Source of the DNA: Dyadobacter sp. UC 10
GTDB taxonomy: Bacteria > Bacteroidota > Bacteroidia > Cytophagales > Spirosomataceae
NCBI RefSeq assembly: GCF_008369915.1
Contig: NZ_VSRN01000001.1
Span: forward strand, 1,240,001 to 1,304,000
Reading direction: 5' to 3'
DNA: 64,000 nucleotides
Shown here: positions 16,631-24,759 of the stretch, piece by piece
Layout of the letters: each line of letters opens with the position of its first letter
How positions within the stretch are numbered: the first letter of the stretch is position 1
Position numbers and translations under genes: made by a program
Notes under the pieces: generated by a model
What the model saw: only the letters and a program-made list of their open reading frames with translations
What the model was told of the DNA's origin: nothing
The model's database searches: none

Positions 16631-17557
16631 GTGCAGCTAATGATCATACCCGGCAACAGTTTTGGACTTTTACAAAAACGCCTGCATCGCTGCGTTTGGG
16701 CGCTGGTTGTCCTGTTGCCGGGTATGCAAAGTGCTTTTGCAAATAATGAGTCGGTTCGCTTTGCTGAGCACGTTAATCTAGCCCTGCGCCGCACGGCCCA
16801 CCATTTATTGCTGGAAACTGGTGACTCACTCACGAATATTCCTCCTGTAAAACAAATCGACGCCAATACTTTCGCAGTCCGCGTTGAGAGTCCCGGCGAG
16901 TATGGCGAGCTACCCCAGCTCCTGGAAGAATCCTTCGCAATCCAGAAAATTGACAGAAATTACAATGTCATGATTTTCGACTGCGAGACGGGAGCATTGC
17001 AACTGGGTTACAATATGCTCGATCTGAACCAACCGGGCGGGGTTCCCTGCCAGACCAGAGCAGAAAAATCCGGCTGTTATCTTGTTCAGGTCAGTTTTGA
17101 ACCGGTTTTGCAAAATGCGGCTACTACTGAGCCTTTCAATGCCTGGTGGATATTTCCTTTCGGCACCGGCCTCGCAGGGTTAGGCTTGTTTGCCTGGAAA
17201 CGATCAAGGAACAAGAAAACGAGCCCTTTTGATATTGAAATTGAGACCGTTCCCAAATTTGAAACCACCTTTGGAAACTCTGTTTTCAACAGTCAAAATC
17301 TGTCGCTTACTACCGGGACCGGCCAGCATCAGCTCACATACCGCGAAGCAAAACTGCTTGATTTGTTCGTGCGTCATCGCAACCAGGTACTCGAACGTGA
17401 TTTTATACTCAAATCGGTTTGGGAAGATGAAGGCATCATCGTTGGCCGGAGCGTGGATGTATTTGTGTCCAGACTTAGAAAACTGCTTGCTTCTGATCAA
17501 AGCATCAAAATCTCAGCCATTCACGGTGTAGGCTACAAAATGGAAATCCAGTCCTGA
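16631..17557 (+). CDS. Membrane-spanning regulator with C-terminal OmpR-type winged helix
   Basis: The 308-residue protein has an N-terminal signal/anchor (about residues 18-37), an extracytoplasmic domain (about 38-168) with three cysteines (C118, C140, C149), one membrane helix (about 170-189, WWIFPFGTGLAGLGLFAW) followed by basic residues, and a C-terminal winged helix (about 215-305) with LTYREAKLLDLFVRHRNQVL and VDVFVSRLRKLL. So sensing would be outside and DNA binding inside, in one chain, like ToxR/CadC but in reversed order. It starts with GTG at 16631 or ATG at 16640. It is 4 nt from the small secreted protein gene and 3 nt from permease 3, so the three are an operon. Confidence 0.85.
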   Translation: MQLMIIPGNSFGLLQKRLHRCVWALVVLLPGMQSAFANNESVRFAEHVNLALRRTAHHLLLETGDSLTNIPPVKQIDANTFAVRVESPGEYGELPQLLEESFAIQKIDRNYNVMIFDCETGALQLGYNMLDLNQPGGVPCQTRAEKSGCYLVQVSFEPVLQNAATTEPFNAWWIFPFGTGLAGLGLFAWKRSRNKKTSPFDIEIETVPKFETTFGNSVFNSQNLSLTTGTGQHQLTYREAKLLDLFVRHRNQVLERDFILKSVWEDEGIIVGRSVDVFVSRLRKLLASDQSIKISAIHGVGYKMEIQS

Positions 17558-17560
17558 TCT

Positions 17561-19981
17561 ATGCTTAAGACTTTTCTGAAAATTGCTTTCCGCCACCTCT
17601 GGCGGACCAGGATCTATGCGTTCATCAATATCTCCGGCCTGGCGATCGGGCTGACATGTTTACTGCTTGCGACAATTTACATCCTCGATGAGCAAAGCTT
17701 CGACAGTTTCCATCAAAACAATCCTGATTTATATAGAATAACCACCCGCATTAAAAATGCAGGCAAAAGTGAATCCTCAGGCGGCACAGGCCAGGTGCAG
17801 GGTCCGGCATTTCAGTCTCAAATCCCCGAAATAAGAAACTATGCCCGCATTATGGGGGGCGATATTTACGGTGATATCCGAAACAAAAGCAAGGTATTCA
17901 AACTGCAAATGCTCTTTGTCGACAGCACTTTTTTTGAGGTCTTTACATTCAAAATCCTTTCCGGCAATCAGGATAAAGCATTGCAGGATGTAAACTCCGT
18001 GGTCATTACCAGGCAAACTGCGCTTAAATTCTTCGGAAGACTGGATGTAGTCGGGGAAATACTGCGAATGAGCGCGGATCCTTCGGCGCAACGCCTCGGA
18101 AAGCCGTTGGTGATCACCGCCGTAGTGCAGGATCCGCCAGTCAACTCATCCATCCAGTTTGATGTGCTCTTCCCTTTCAGGTTTTTACAATTATCATTTG
18201 AGGATACCAACTGGTTGAATGCCTATCTAGGCACATTTGTTGTTCTGCAACCCCATGCGAACCTGGAATCAGTAACCCGCAGGCTAGATCAGATCGGCAA
18301 AATAAATGCCCGGGAGCAACTTGGCCAATATGAAAAAGAGCACGGAATCCGGCCGGAAATCAGTTACGGCCTGCAACAGATTACCGATATCCATCTCAAT
18401 CCCCAGGAAATTTCCAACCAGAACCGTGAAGCAGGTGTGATCAATGGCAGCAGGCCGATCTACTCTTTTTTGTTCTTCACTGTCGCAGGTTTCATTCTGT
18501 TCATGGCGAGCATTAATTTCATTAATATCAGCATTTCGGCGTCTGTCCGGCGGGCAAGAGAGATCGGGATCAGAAAGGTGACTGGCTCAAAGCGCGCGGA
18601 GATTTTCCTGCAATTCATTGGAGAATCTGCATTTGTCAGCCTGGCTGCGTGTATTCTGGCCCTATTGATGACCATAGCTTTTCTGCCTATTTTCAATCAG
18701 CTTGCCGGAAAACAGATCGTTACAGGATCGCTGTTTCAATTCAGGCTCCTGGGCTGGCTGGCCTTTATTTTTCTTTTTAACATCCTCTTATCAGGCGCCT
18801 ATCCCGCCTATCTGCTCTCGGGTTTCACACCCGTACAGGTGCTTTACGGGAAACTGCAATTAACAGGGAAACGCGCATCGGGAAGTGTCCTGGTGGTTTT
18901 TCAATTCACAACAGCGATTGTTCTCGGCATTGTTTCACTGGTTTTTTATCTGCAAATGCGGTTTATAAAAACGAAAGACCTGGGTTACAACCCGCAGGAG
19001 GTTGTCAAAGTCGCTATTGCAGGAAGCACAGAATCGCGCTTAATAAGGTCGAATTTTGAATCTAACCTTAAAAACAATCCCGATATAGGACAATTGTCAC
19101 TTACAGGGGAATTCGGGTTGCGGGAAGCGAAGGTAGAAGGAAAGAAATTGGAGAGCTATTATCGGACAGTCGATGAACGGTATTTGGAAATGCTGGAAAT
19201 GCAGTTAAAGACCGGCCGTAATTTCTCACAAAAATTTAAATCTGACCCCGCCAGCGCAGCAATCGTGAATGAAGCATTTGTAAAAGCCGCCGGCCTCGAT
19301 CACCCGGTCGGAAAAATAATTCAGGCAGATTCCCATTTCGGCGAGGCGCCCTTTACAATAATCGGGGTTGTTCAGGACTTCCATTATGCCTCGCTCAAGG
19401 CACGCATCCAGCCTCTGGTCATGCTGATGAGCGACCAGTTCGGCGGGGAAACGTTATTGTTTAAAATCAACCATACTGCACGGGAAAAAGCCCTTTCTGA
19501 TGTCGGAGCTGCATTTCACAGGGTTTTACCCGAAGCAGCATTCAGCTACACTTTTCTCGACGATCTGAATGCAAAAGAATATGATCAGGAAAAAAAGTGG
19601 CAGGTACTGATCAGCTACGCGACGGCAATTTCAGTATTGGTGTGTTGCCTCGGCCTGTTTGGACTCGCACATTTAGCATTGTATCAGCGGACAAAAGAAA
19701 CAGGTATACGGCTCGTTTTGGGTGCGACCGCCCTGGGGATTATCGTGTTATTTTCGAGGGACTTTTTCAAAATAATCGCAATCGCAATCCTCATCGCATG
19801 TCCTGCCGGGTATTATCTGATGAATCTTTGGCTGGGCGATTTCAGCTACCGCATTCCATTCCCGTACTGGGTGTTTCCGATTGCAGGTACAGTTGCGATA
19901 ATCGTTACCTTATTGACAGTGGGTACCATGGGTGCGCGCGCAGCGGCCGTCAATCCGGCGCTATCCCTGCGCTCCGAATAA
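17561..19981 (+). CDS. FtsX/MacB-type ABC transporter permease 3
   Basis: An 806-residue paralogue of the large permease family: N-terminal helix (about 18-42), MacB-like periplasmic domain, central helices with REIGIRKVTGSKRAEIFLQF, second periplasmic domain, and C-terminal helices ending in NPALSLRSE. The cytoplasmic motif of the second half (KETGIRLVLGATALGII) is slightly diverged. It starts 3 nt after the membrane regulator gene, which may control it. The ATPase and TolC-like genes follow after a 223-bp gap that holds a separate regulatory site. Confidence 0.9.
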   Translation: MLKTFLKIAFRHLWRTRIYAFINISGLAIGLTCLLLATIYILDEQSFDSFHQNNPDLYRITTRIKNAGKSESSGGTGQVQGPAFQSQIPEIRNYARIMGGDIYGDIRNKSKVFKLQMLFVDSTFFEVFTFKILSGNQDKALQDVNSVVITRQTALKFFGRLDVVGEILRMSADPSAQRLGKPLVITAVVQDPPVNSSIQFDVLFPFRFLQLSFEDTNWLNAYLGTFVVLQPHANLESVTRRLDQIGKINAREQLGQYEKEHGIRPEISYGLQQITDIHLNPQEISNQNREAGVINGSRPIYSFLFFTVAGFILFMASINFINISISASVRRAREIGIRKVTGSKRAEIFLQFIGESAFVSLAACILALLMTIAFLPIFNQLAGKQIVTGSLFQFRLLGWLAFIFLFNILLSGAYPAYLLSGFTPVQVLYGKLQLTGKRASGSVLVVFQFTTAIVLGIVSLVFYLQMRFIKTKDLGYNPQEVVKVAIAGSTESRLIRSNFESNLKNNPDIGQLSLTGEFGLREAKVEGKKLESYYRTVDERYLEMLEMQLKTGRNFSQKFKSDPASAAIVNEAFVKAAGLDHPVGKIIQADSHFGEAPFTIIGVVQDFHYASLKARIQPLVMLMSDQFGGETLLFKINHTAREKALSDVGAAFHRVLPEAAFSYTFLDDLNAKEYDQEKKWQVLISYATAISVLVCCLGLFGLAHLALYQRTKETGIRLVLGATALGIIVLFSRDFFKIIAIAILIACPAGYYLMNLWLGDFSYRIPFPYWVFPIAGTVAIIVTLLTVGTMGARAAAVNPALSLRSE

Positions 19982-20004
19982 CATTTCGCACTTTCTGAAT
20001 GCTA

Positions 20005-20034
20005 CGTCCGAAACCGTACACATTTGTACGGTTT
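20005..20034. promoter_or_regulatory. TGTCCG-N4-CGGACA-like site overlapping a hairpin
   Basis: CGTCCGAAACCGTACA (20005-20020) matches the site at 9203-9218 at 13 of 16 positions. It overlaps a 9-bp hairpin (AAACCGTAC 20011-20019 with GTACGGTTT 20026-20034), which could alternatively be a weak terminator of permease 3. Confidence 0.4.
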
Positions 20035-20093
20035 TGAACGCCAGCCCCAGCGAAGCATTATTTAAATATCTAATGGACAGCGGTTTATATTTT

Positions 20094-20110
20094 TGGCAAG
20101 GCTTTTTAAA
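20094..20110 (+). promoter_or_regulatory. Possible sigma-54-like element upstream of the ATPase gene
   Basis: TTGGCAAGGCTTTTTAAA keeps the -24 half (TTGGCA-G) but lacks GC at -12. It lies about 75 bp past the palindromic site and 95 bp before the ATPase start. Weak on its own. Confidence 0.2.
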
Positions 20111-20204
20111 ATAGCATTGACATCAGAGACGCCGGTTTATCGGATTTTGTTTTTCAAACAGCTTGTCCGTAATTATAACCTGAAATCTCAAACCCAAACT
20201 TTTT

Positions 20205-20867
20205 ATGATTAAGCTAGAAAAGATATCAAAGTATTACCCGGCAGGATTTGGCAAAACCTACGTTTTGCGTCACATTGATTTACACATTAAGGAAGGTGAA
20301 TTTGTTTCGATTATGGGTCCCTCCGGTTCGGGCAAATCGACCTTGTTACATATCCTGGGCTTGCTCGAAGAACCTTCCGAGGGAGAATATCTTTTCCTCG
20401 ACGAGCCTGTTCAGAAACTTTCTGAAAAGAAACGGACGGAGCTACACCGCCACCATATCGGATTTGTATTCCAGGCATACCATCTGATCGACGAGCTGAC
20501 GGTTTATGAGAACATTGAGACGCCGCTTCTATATAAAGGAACTTCGTCCTCCGAGCGAAAAAGCCGGGTTGCAGAGTTGCTGGACCGTTTCAATATGGTT
20601 GCAAAAAAAGACCTTTTCCCACATCAGTTATCAGGAGGTCAGCAGCAGCTGGTAGGCGTGGCACGTGCCATCGTCCATAACCCAAAAGTGATTTTTGCGG
20701 ATGAACCAACGGGCAACCTGCATTCGGAACAGTCAATCGAGATCATGGAATTATTTCAAAAATTGAATCAGGAAGATAAAGTAACAATTGTACAAGTAAC
20801 TCATTCAGAAACGAATGCCGGATACGGCAATAGGGTTGTCCGCCTGAAAGACGGGTGGTTAGCCTGA
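20205..20867 (+). CDS. MacB/LolD-like ABC transporter ATPase
   Basis: A 220-residue ATP-binding subunit with Walker A GPSGSGKST, Q-loop GFVFQAYHLIDELTVYEN, signature LSGGQQQ, Walker B VIFADEPTG and H-loop VTHSE. It belongs to the group serving FtsX/MacB/LolCE permeases and would power one or more of the nearby permeases at the inner membrane. Two positions are unusual: the signature continues QQQLVGVARA where family members normally have QQQRVAIARA, and the D-loop reads GNLHS instead of GNLDS. It is followed after 15 nt by the TolC-like gene, so these form an operon. Confidence 0.92.
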   Translation: MIKLEKISKYYPAGFGKTYVLRHIDLHIKEGEFVSIMGPSGSGKSTLLHILGLLEEPSEGEYLFLDEPVQKLSEKKRTELHRHHIGFVFQAYHLIDELTVYENIETPLLYKGTSSSERKSRVAELLDRFNMVAKKDLFPHQLSGGQQQLVGVARAIVHNPKVIFADEPTGNLHSEQSIEIMELFQKLNQEDKVTIVQVTHSETNAGYGNRVVRLKDGWLA

Positions 20868-20882
20868 AAATTCTTATTAGCC

Positions 20883-22193
20883 ATGAAACGTATCATTTTA
20901 ATTCTTTGCCTGCTACCGGCACTGACCCAGGCGCAGAACACACTCAGTCTGGCCCAATGTGTGGATCTTCTGATGAAGAACAACCTGACTTATCAGGCCG
21001 GAAACCTTCAGGCCGAGGCAGCACAGGCACAGTTGAGGCAAACTAAGTCGCAGATCCTTCCTCAAATCTCCATCGGCGCAGATCAAAGCATCAATGTCGG
21101 CCGCAGCATCGACCAGTACACCAACGCGTATATAGATGAGGTTTACAGTAATAATGTATTGGGAGTTGGTTTTCAGATGCCGATTTTTCAGGGCCTAAAA
21201 TTGCAGAACCAGATTCGCCAGGGTACATTATTGAAAGAATCGGCCTTGGAAAACAGAACTGCCATTTTAAATAACCAGACGATTTTGCTGATGCAGGGGT
21301 ATGTTAATATCCTCGCAACCAAAGCACTACTGGAAGCAGCCAGCCAGCTGGTACTGTCTTCTCAGGAGCAGGTAGACCGTACCGAAAAGCAGGTAAATGC
21401 GGGTACAGTCGGCGCCAATCTGCTTTACGAAATAAAGGCACAGCTCGCGAACGACAAGTTCGCGGAAGTAACGGCATTGAACAACTATCGGACAGCCAGG
21501 CTAGCGCTTTTTCAGAGAATCAACATTCCGCCGGACGATAAAATCGAGTTTGAACCACTTGCCCCCAAAGACTCTGTGGTAGCTGCTTCGGATGCGCTGG
21601 CACTTTATGAGGAAGCGCGCAGGTCGTTCCCTGAGATCAGGAGCGCTGAGCTTTACCGTCAGAGCTTTGCCTACCAGGTAAAATCCATCAAGGCCGATAA
21701 TTTCCCTTCCCTATCACTGGGCGGCAATATGCGGGCATTTTACGCGACATCAAACAAGGACCTAAGCTACTTCAATCAACTCAATTCGACGCGAAACGGA
21801 TATATTAACCTCGGCCTGAATATTCCCATTATGGGCCGCTGGGTGACCCGTCCCCGCGTGGAGCTGGCCAAGGTACAGGAGCGCCAGGCCCAGAATACGC
21901 TCGATGTCACCAACCAGACCCTCAGACAGGCGATCGAGGTTGCCGTACTTAATTTGAGTGCCATGTCCGACCGGCACATTGCCGCTCAACAGCAAGTCGA
22001 ATCGCTCACTGCATCTTTCGCGATCGTTGAAAGCAAGCTGAACGCGGGAATGGCCAACAGTTTCGAATATACACTAGCAAAAGCAAATCTGGGAAAGGCC
22101 CAGGCCAATGCGATACAGGCAAAATATGATTTTCTAATGCAGCAAAAACTGTTACTATATTATCGCCAGGGTAATTGGCAGGGGGTGTTTTAG
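20883..22193 (+). CDS. TolC-family outer-membrane efflux protein
   Basis: The 436-residue protein has a signal peptide (KRIILILCLLPALTQAQ) and two tandem TolC repeats (about residues 20-225 and 235-435) with SLAQCVDLLMKNNLTYQAGNLQAEAA and the periplasmic-entrance pattern SIGADQSINVGRSIDQYTNAY. It would form a trimeric channel in the outer membrane. It is 15 nt downstream of the MacB-like ATPase gene, so ATPase and channel are co-transcribed; the periplasmic adaptor expected for such a pump is not in this cluster. A terminator follows at 22.36 kb. Confidence 0.92.
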   Translation: MKRIILILCLLPALTQAQNTLSLAQCVDLLMKNNLTYQAGNLQAEAAQAQLRQTKSQILPQISIGADQSINVGRSIDQYTNAYIDEVYSNNVLGVGFQMPIFQGLKLQNQIRQGTLLKESALENRTAILNNQTILLMQGYVNILATKALLEAASQLVLSSQEQVDRTEKQVNAGTVGANLLYEIKAQLANDKFAEVTALNNYRTARLALFQRINIPPDDKIEFEPLAPKDSVVAASDALALYEEARRSFPEIRSAELYRQSFAYQVKSIKADNFPSLSLGGNMRAFYATSNKDLSYFNQLNSTRNGYINLGLNIPIMGRWVTRPRVELAKVQERQAQNTLDVTNQTLRQAIEVAVLNLSAMSDRHIAAQQQVESLTASFAIVESKLNAGMANSFEYTLAKANLGKAQANAIQAKYDFLMQQKLLLYYRQGNWQGVF

Positions 22194-22209
22194 GGGGAGT
22201 GGTCAGCCC

Positions 22210-22308
22210 TTAGCTCTTAGCTGTTGGCTGTTAACTTGTCTGAAATTTAGAACCCGTAAGCATTATCCTAATAAAGCTAAAGGCTAACGGCTAACGGCTA
22301 AAAGCTAA
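22210..22308. repeat. Long imperfect hairpin built of TTAGC-type heptamers
   Basis: The 24-nt arm at 22210-22233 pairs with 22285-22308: 20 Watson-Crick pairs, three G-U and one mismatch, with a 51-nt loop. The right arm is made of near-repeated GCTAACG/GCTAAAA units. It lies between the TolC stop and its terminator and looks like an interspersed intergenic repeat of the kind seen in Bacteroidota genomes. Confidence 0.6.
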
Positions 22309-22361
22309 CAGCCAAAAGCAAAAAAGATCTTGTTAGGTTAAATTTGGTATCGGTAATTTTT

Positions 22362-22395
22362 AAGAGGCAGTCTTCCTGGGATTGCCTCTTTTTTT
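22362..22395 (+). terminator. Terminator after the TolC-like gene
   Basis: Stem AAGAGGCA/TGCCTCTT with a 13-nt loop and an uninterrupted T-run to 22395. It follows the hairpin repeat and closes the ATPase-TolC operon. Confidence 0.75.
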
Positions 22396-22479
22396 ATGGT
22401 TTTTGTTAAATAAAATTAAATAATTCTGAGGTTACTTATTGATCTGTATATTGCCGCTATCTAACTAAAAACGACAGTC

Positions 22480-23160
22480 ATGAGACAACTTCTTCTATTT
22501 GCCTTGCTGGGAACCTGGTTCCTGGTCGGGAATGCTTACGGACAAATTCAAAAAGGAACCGGGTATGTGGGCGGAACAATTAGTTTCGACGGGGAAACTT
22601 CGAGGAGTAAAGAAATCGCCGATCCACTTAATTCCGCCCGGAACACGCGGCATGGAATTGCACCGGAAATACAGTTTGGAAAAATGATCGGCGAGCGAAC
22701 TATGCTTGGCTTGGGTGTCCGCTACAACATGAATTGGAACCGTACGAAGTATGACGAAACTGACATTTCGAGTAGTCAGATATCTCAGGGTATTGCCTTG
22801 CTGCCTTTTATCCGTCAATATAAATCACTGGGAAGCAGCAACTGGTCTGTTTTTCTGCACGGCGAACTCGGACCCCAGTTTCAGTGGATTAAGAAAACCA
22901 ATACACAAGGCAGCACGCCGGAAACAGAACGCAGGGACTTCTGGCAGTATGGCTTGAGCGTTAAGCCGGGAATCGCCTATGTTTCGAGAAAAAACGGCTG
23001 GGCGATCGAAGGTTATGCGGATATCCTTTCCCTGAGCGCCAATTACGTCCCTTCCAAGAATGAAGCTCCCAGTGTCTTTACACTTCAAACCGGCATTGCG
23101 ACGAGCTTTCCTAACGTGATCACACTCCGTGTTGCTAAATATATATTCCCTAAAAACTGA
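22480..23160 (+). CDS. Predicted outer-membrane beta-barrel protein A
   Basis: A 226-residue protein with a signal peptide (MRQLLLFALLGTWFLVGNAYGQ) and alternating hydrophobic stretches typical of small beta-barrels (GLGVRYNMNWNRTKYD, WSVFLHGELGPQFQW, WQYGLSVKPGIAYV), ending in VTLRVAKYIFPKN-like strands. I do not recognise a specific family. It is followed after 5 nt by a second barrel candidate of similar size, so they are probably co-expressed and may be diverged duplicates. Confidence 0.75.
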   Translation: MRQLLLFALLGTWFLVGNAYGQIQKGTGYVGGTISFDGETSRSKEIADPLNSARNTRHGIAPEIQFGKMIGERTMLGLGVRYNMNWNRTKYDETDISSSQISQGIALLPFIRQYKSLGSSNWSVFLHGELGPQFQWIKKTNTQGSTPETERRDFWQYGLSVKPGIAYVSRKNGWAIEGYADILSLSANYVPSKNEAPSVFTLQTGIATSFPNVITLRVAKYIFPKN

Positions 23161-23165
23161 AAGCC

Positions 23166-23861
23166 ATGAAAAATTCCATATTCACATTGATACTGTTGGT
23201 GATATTCAGCAACATCGCCACGGCACAATTCAAAACCGGCGAATCGTTTATCAGCGGCGCCTTTTTTAACAACCTTGTTAACGTAAATGAAACGGGCACG
23301 AATTCTGGCATGAACTCTTATAACCACTATATCGGCCTGTCTATGGGTAAATTTGTCCGTGATAACCGGGCGCTTGGCTGGGGTTTGACGCATAGATTAG
23401 TGATGGAAAACAATAGCTTATCCAGACCCGAGCCGAGACAGCTGAGAGAACTTGGCTTCGGGGTTGAGCGTTTTGCAGAGTTTTACAAGCCGGTAGGTGA
23501 AAAATTTGCACTGTATATCAGGCCTTCGTTGAACCTTGGTTATTCCTTTAAAAATAACAACGCAATCAGTGATAATCAGCTGGTTTATGAAAGCCGGATC
23601 AATTCCATCAATCTAAGTGCGGGCATCAGCGCGGGTGTTACCTGGCGGTTTTCACCTAAATGGGCTATTCAAGGTAGCTTCGCATTTCTCAATCCGTTCA
23701 GCATTGGTTATGGATTCTCGGAGACCGAGTATTTTCAGAACAGATATCCGAACGGCGAAAACGTCAAATATGAGGGAAATTCGGTCACTTATGCATTTTC
23801 TCCAAACATTTCATCCGGTAGTATCGGGTTAGGCCTGCGTTATTTTTATGGAGCCAAATAG
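23166..23861 (+). CDS. Predicted outer-membrane beta-barrel protein B
   Basis: A 231-residue protein with a signal peptide ending in FSNIATAQ and a series of amphipathic strands (FALYIRPSLNLGYSFK, INLSAGISAGVTWRFSPKWAIQG), ending in SIGLGLRYFYGAK, with an aromatic near the C-terminus as in barrels. Same size class and layout as the preceding gene, 5 nt away. Function unknown. A strong terminator follows. Confidence 0.75.
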   Translation: MKNSIFTLILLVIFSNIATAQFKTGESFISGAFFNNLVNVNETGTNSGMNSYNHYIGLSMGKFVRDNRALGWGLTHRLVMENNSLSRPEPRQLRELGFGVERFAEFYKPVGEKFALYIRPSLNLGYSFKNNNAISDNQLVYESRINSINLSAGISAGVTWRFSPKWAIQGSFAFLNPFSIGYGFSETEYFQNRYPNGENVKYEGNSVTYAFSPNISSGSIGLGLRYFYGAK

Positions 23862-23895
23862 AAAAAGATAATTGCGGCAAATACATTAAAAACAC

Positions 23896-23930
23896 AGTGG
23901 ATATGCCTTTTTTGGGCATATCCACTTTTT
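23896..23930 (+). terminator. Strong terminator after the beta-barrel pair
   Basis: A perfect 12-bp stem (AGTGGATATGCC and complement) with a 7-nt loop and a T-run ends 8 nt before the next start codon at 23938. Confidence 0.85.
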
Positions 23931-23937
23931 AGTTAGA

Positions 23938-24633
23938 ATGAAAAAACACTTCCTGCTTATCTTAATTGCCGGACTTACTTCCTGCCACAAGCCCAATTAT
24001 AATAGCATTGATGCTCCCTGGGAGCCTGATTATAAGGTAGACAGATCTGAAAATGCAATCCTGAACTTCGAAAAACAGGACACGGAAAAGATGCCCGCCC
24101 CGGGAGGAATTGTTTTTACAGGAAGCTCTTCATTTACAAAATGGCAGGCAGCCGCGCAGGACCTCGCGCCGCTGCCGATCATCAACCGCGGCTTTGGCGG
24201 CTCCACTTTGCCGGAAGTAATTCATTATGCAGACCGCGCAGTAACTAAATACCAGGCTAAAACCATCGTGATCTATTGCGAGAACGATATGTTTGGCAAG
24301 AAAAAGAAAACACCGGAACAGGTACGCGACGCTTATGTGGCACTCACCAAAAAGATACGGGACAAACAGCCCGACGTTTTGCTTTACGGCGTTTCTTTGA
24401 AGCCTTCTCCCTCACGGTGGGAAAGAAAAGAGGATGTGATTAAAGCCAATAAGCTGATCCGGGATTTTATTGAATCCGACAAAAATCACGAGTATATAGA
24501 CGTGTGGCCGGTGATGCTGAAAAACGGCCGGCCCGACGGCAGCATCTTTACCAGCGACAGTCTGCACATGAATGAAGAGGGTTACCGCAGATGGACACAG
24601 GTTTTTAAGCCTATTCTTCAAAAAACAGCCTAG
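23938..24633 (+). CDS. SGNH/GDSL-type hydrolase lipoprotein
   Basis: The 231-residue product is a predicted lipoprotein (lipobox before C16, AGLTSC) with SGNH-hydrolase blocks: block I FTGSSSFTKW with the serine in a GSS rather than GDS context, block II INRGFGGST, block III CENDMFG, and block V DSLHMNEEGY supplying Asp and His. Such enzymes are esterases or acylhydrolases acting on carbohydrate esters or lipids; the substrate is unknown. The start codon follows a strong terminator by only 8 nt, leaving no room for a promoter between them. Confidence 0.85.
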   Translation: MKKHFLLILIAGLTSCHKPNYNSIDAPWEPDYKVDRSENAILNFEKQDTEKMPAPGGIVFTGSSSFTKWQAAAQDLAPLPIINRGFGGSTLPEVIHYADRAVTKYQAKTIVIYCENDMFGKKKKTPEQVRDAYVALTKKIRDKQPDVLLYGVSLKPSPSRWERKEDVIKANKLIRDFIESDKNHEYIDVWPVMLKNGRPDGSIFTSDSLHMNEEGYRRWTQVFKPILQKTA

Positions 24634-24759
24634 CATTGCCCGGAAAGGGCGATATAACAAACATTTTACAAACAACGACTAAGGGTATTGGTTTTAACGT
24701 AAAGTCACTATATTAACCGAAAAATACATTCCGGGTAAAAAGTGATACAACTTTGAATA

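Noticed and set aside
22210-22308. GCTAACG-type repeats considered as a CRISPR array
   Set aside because: Units are adjacent heptamers without spacers and form a hairpin; no cas genes are present.
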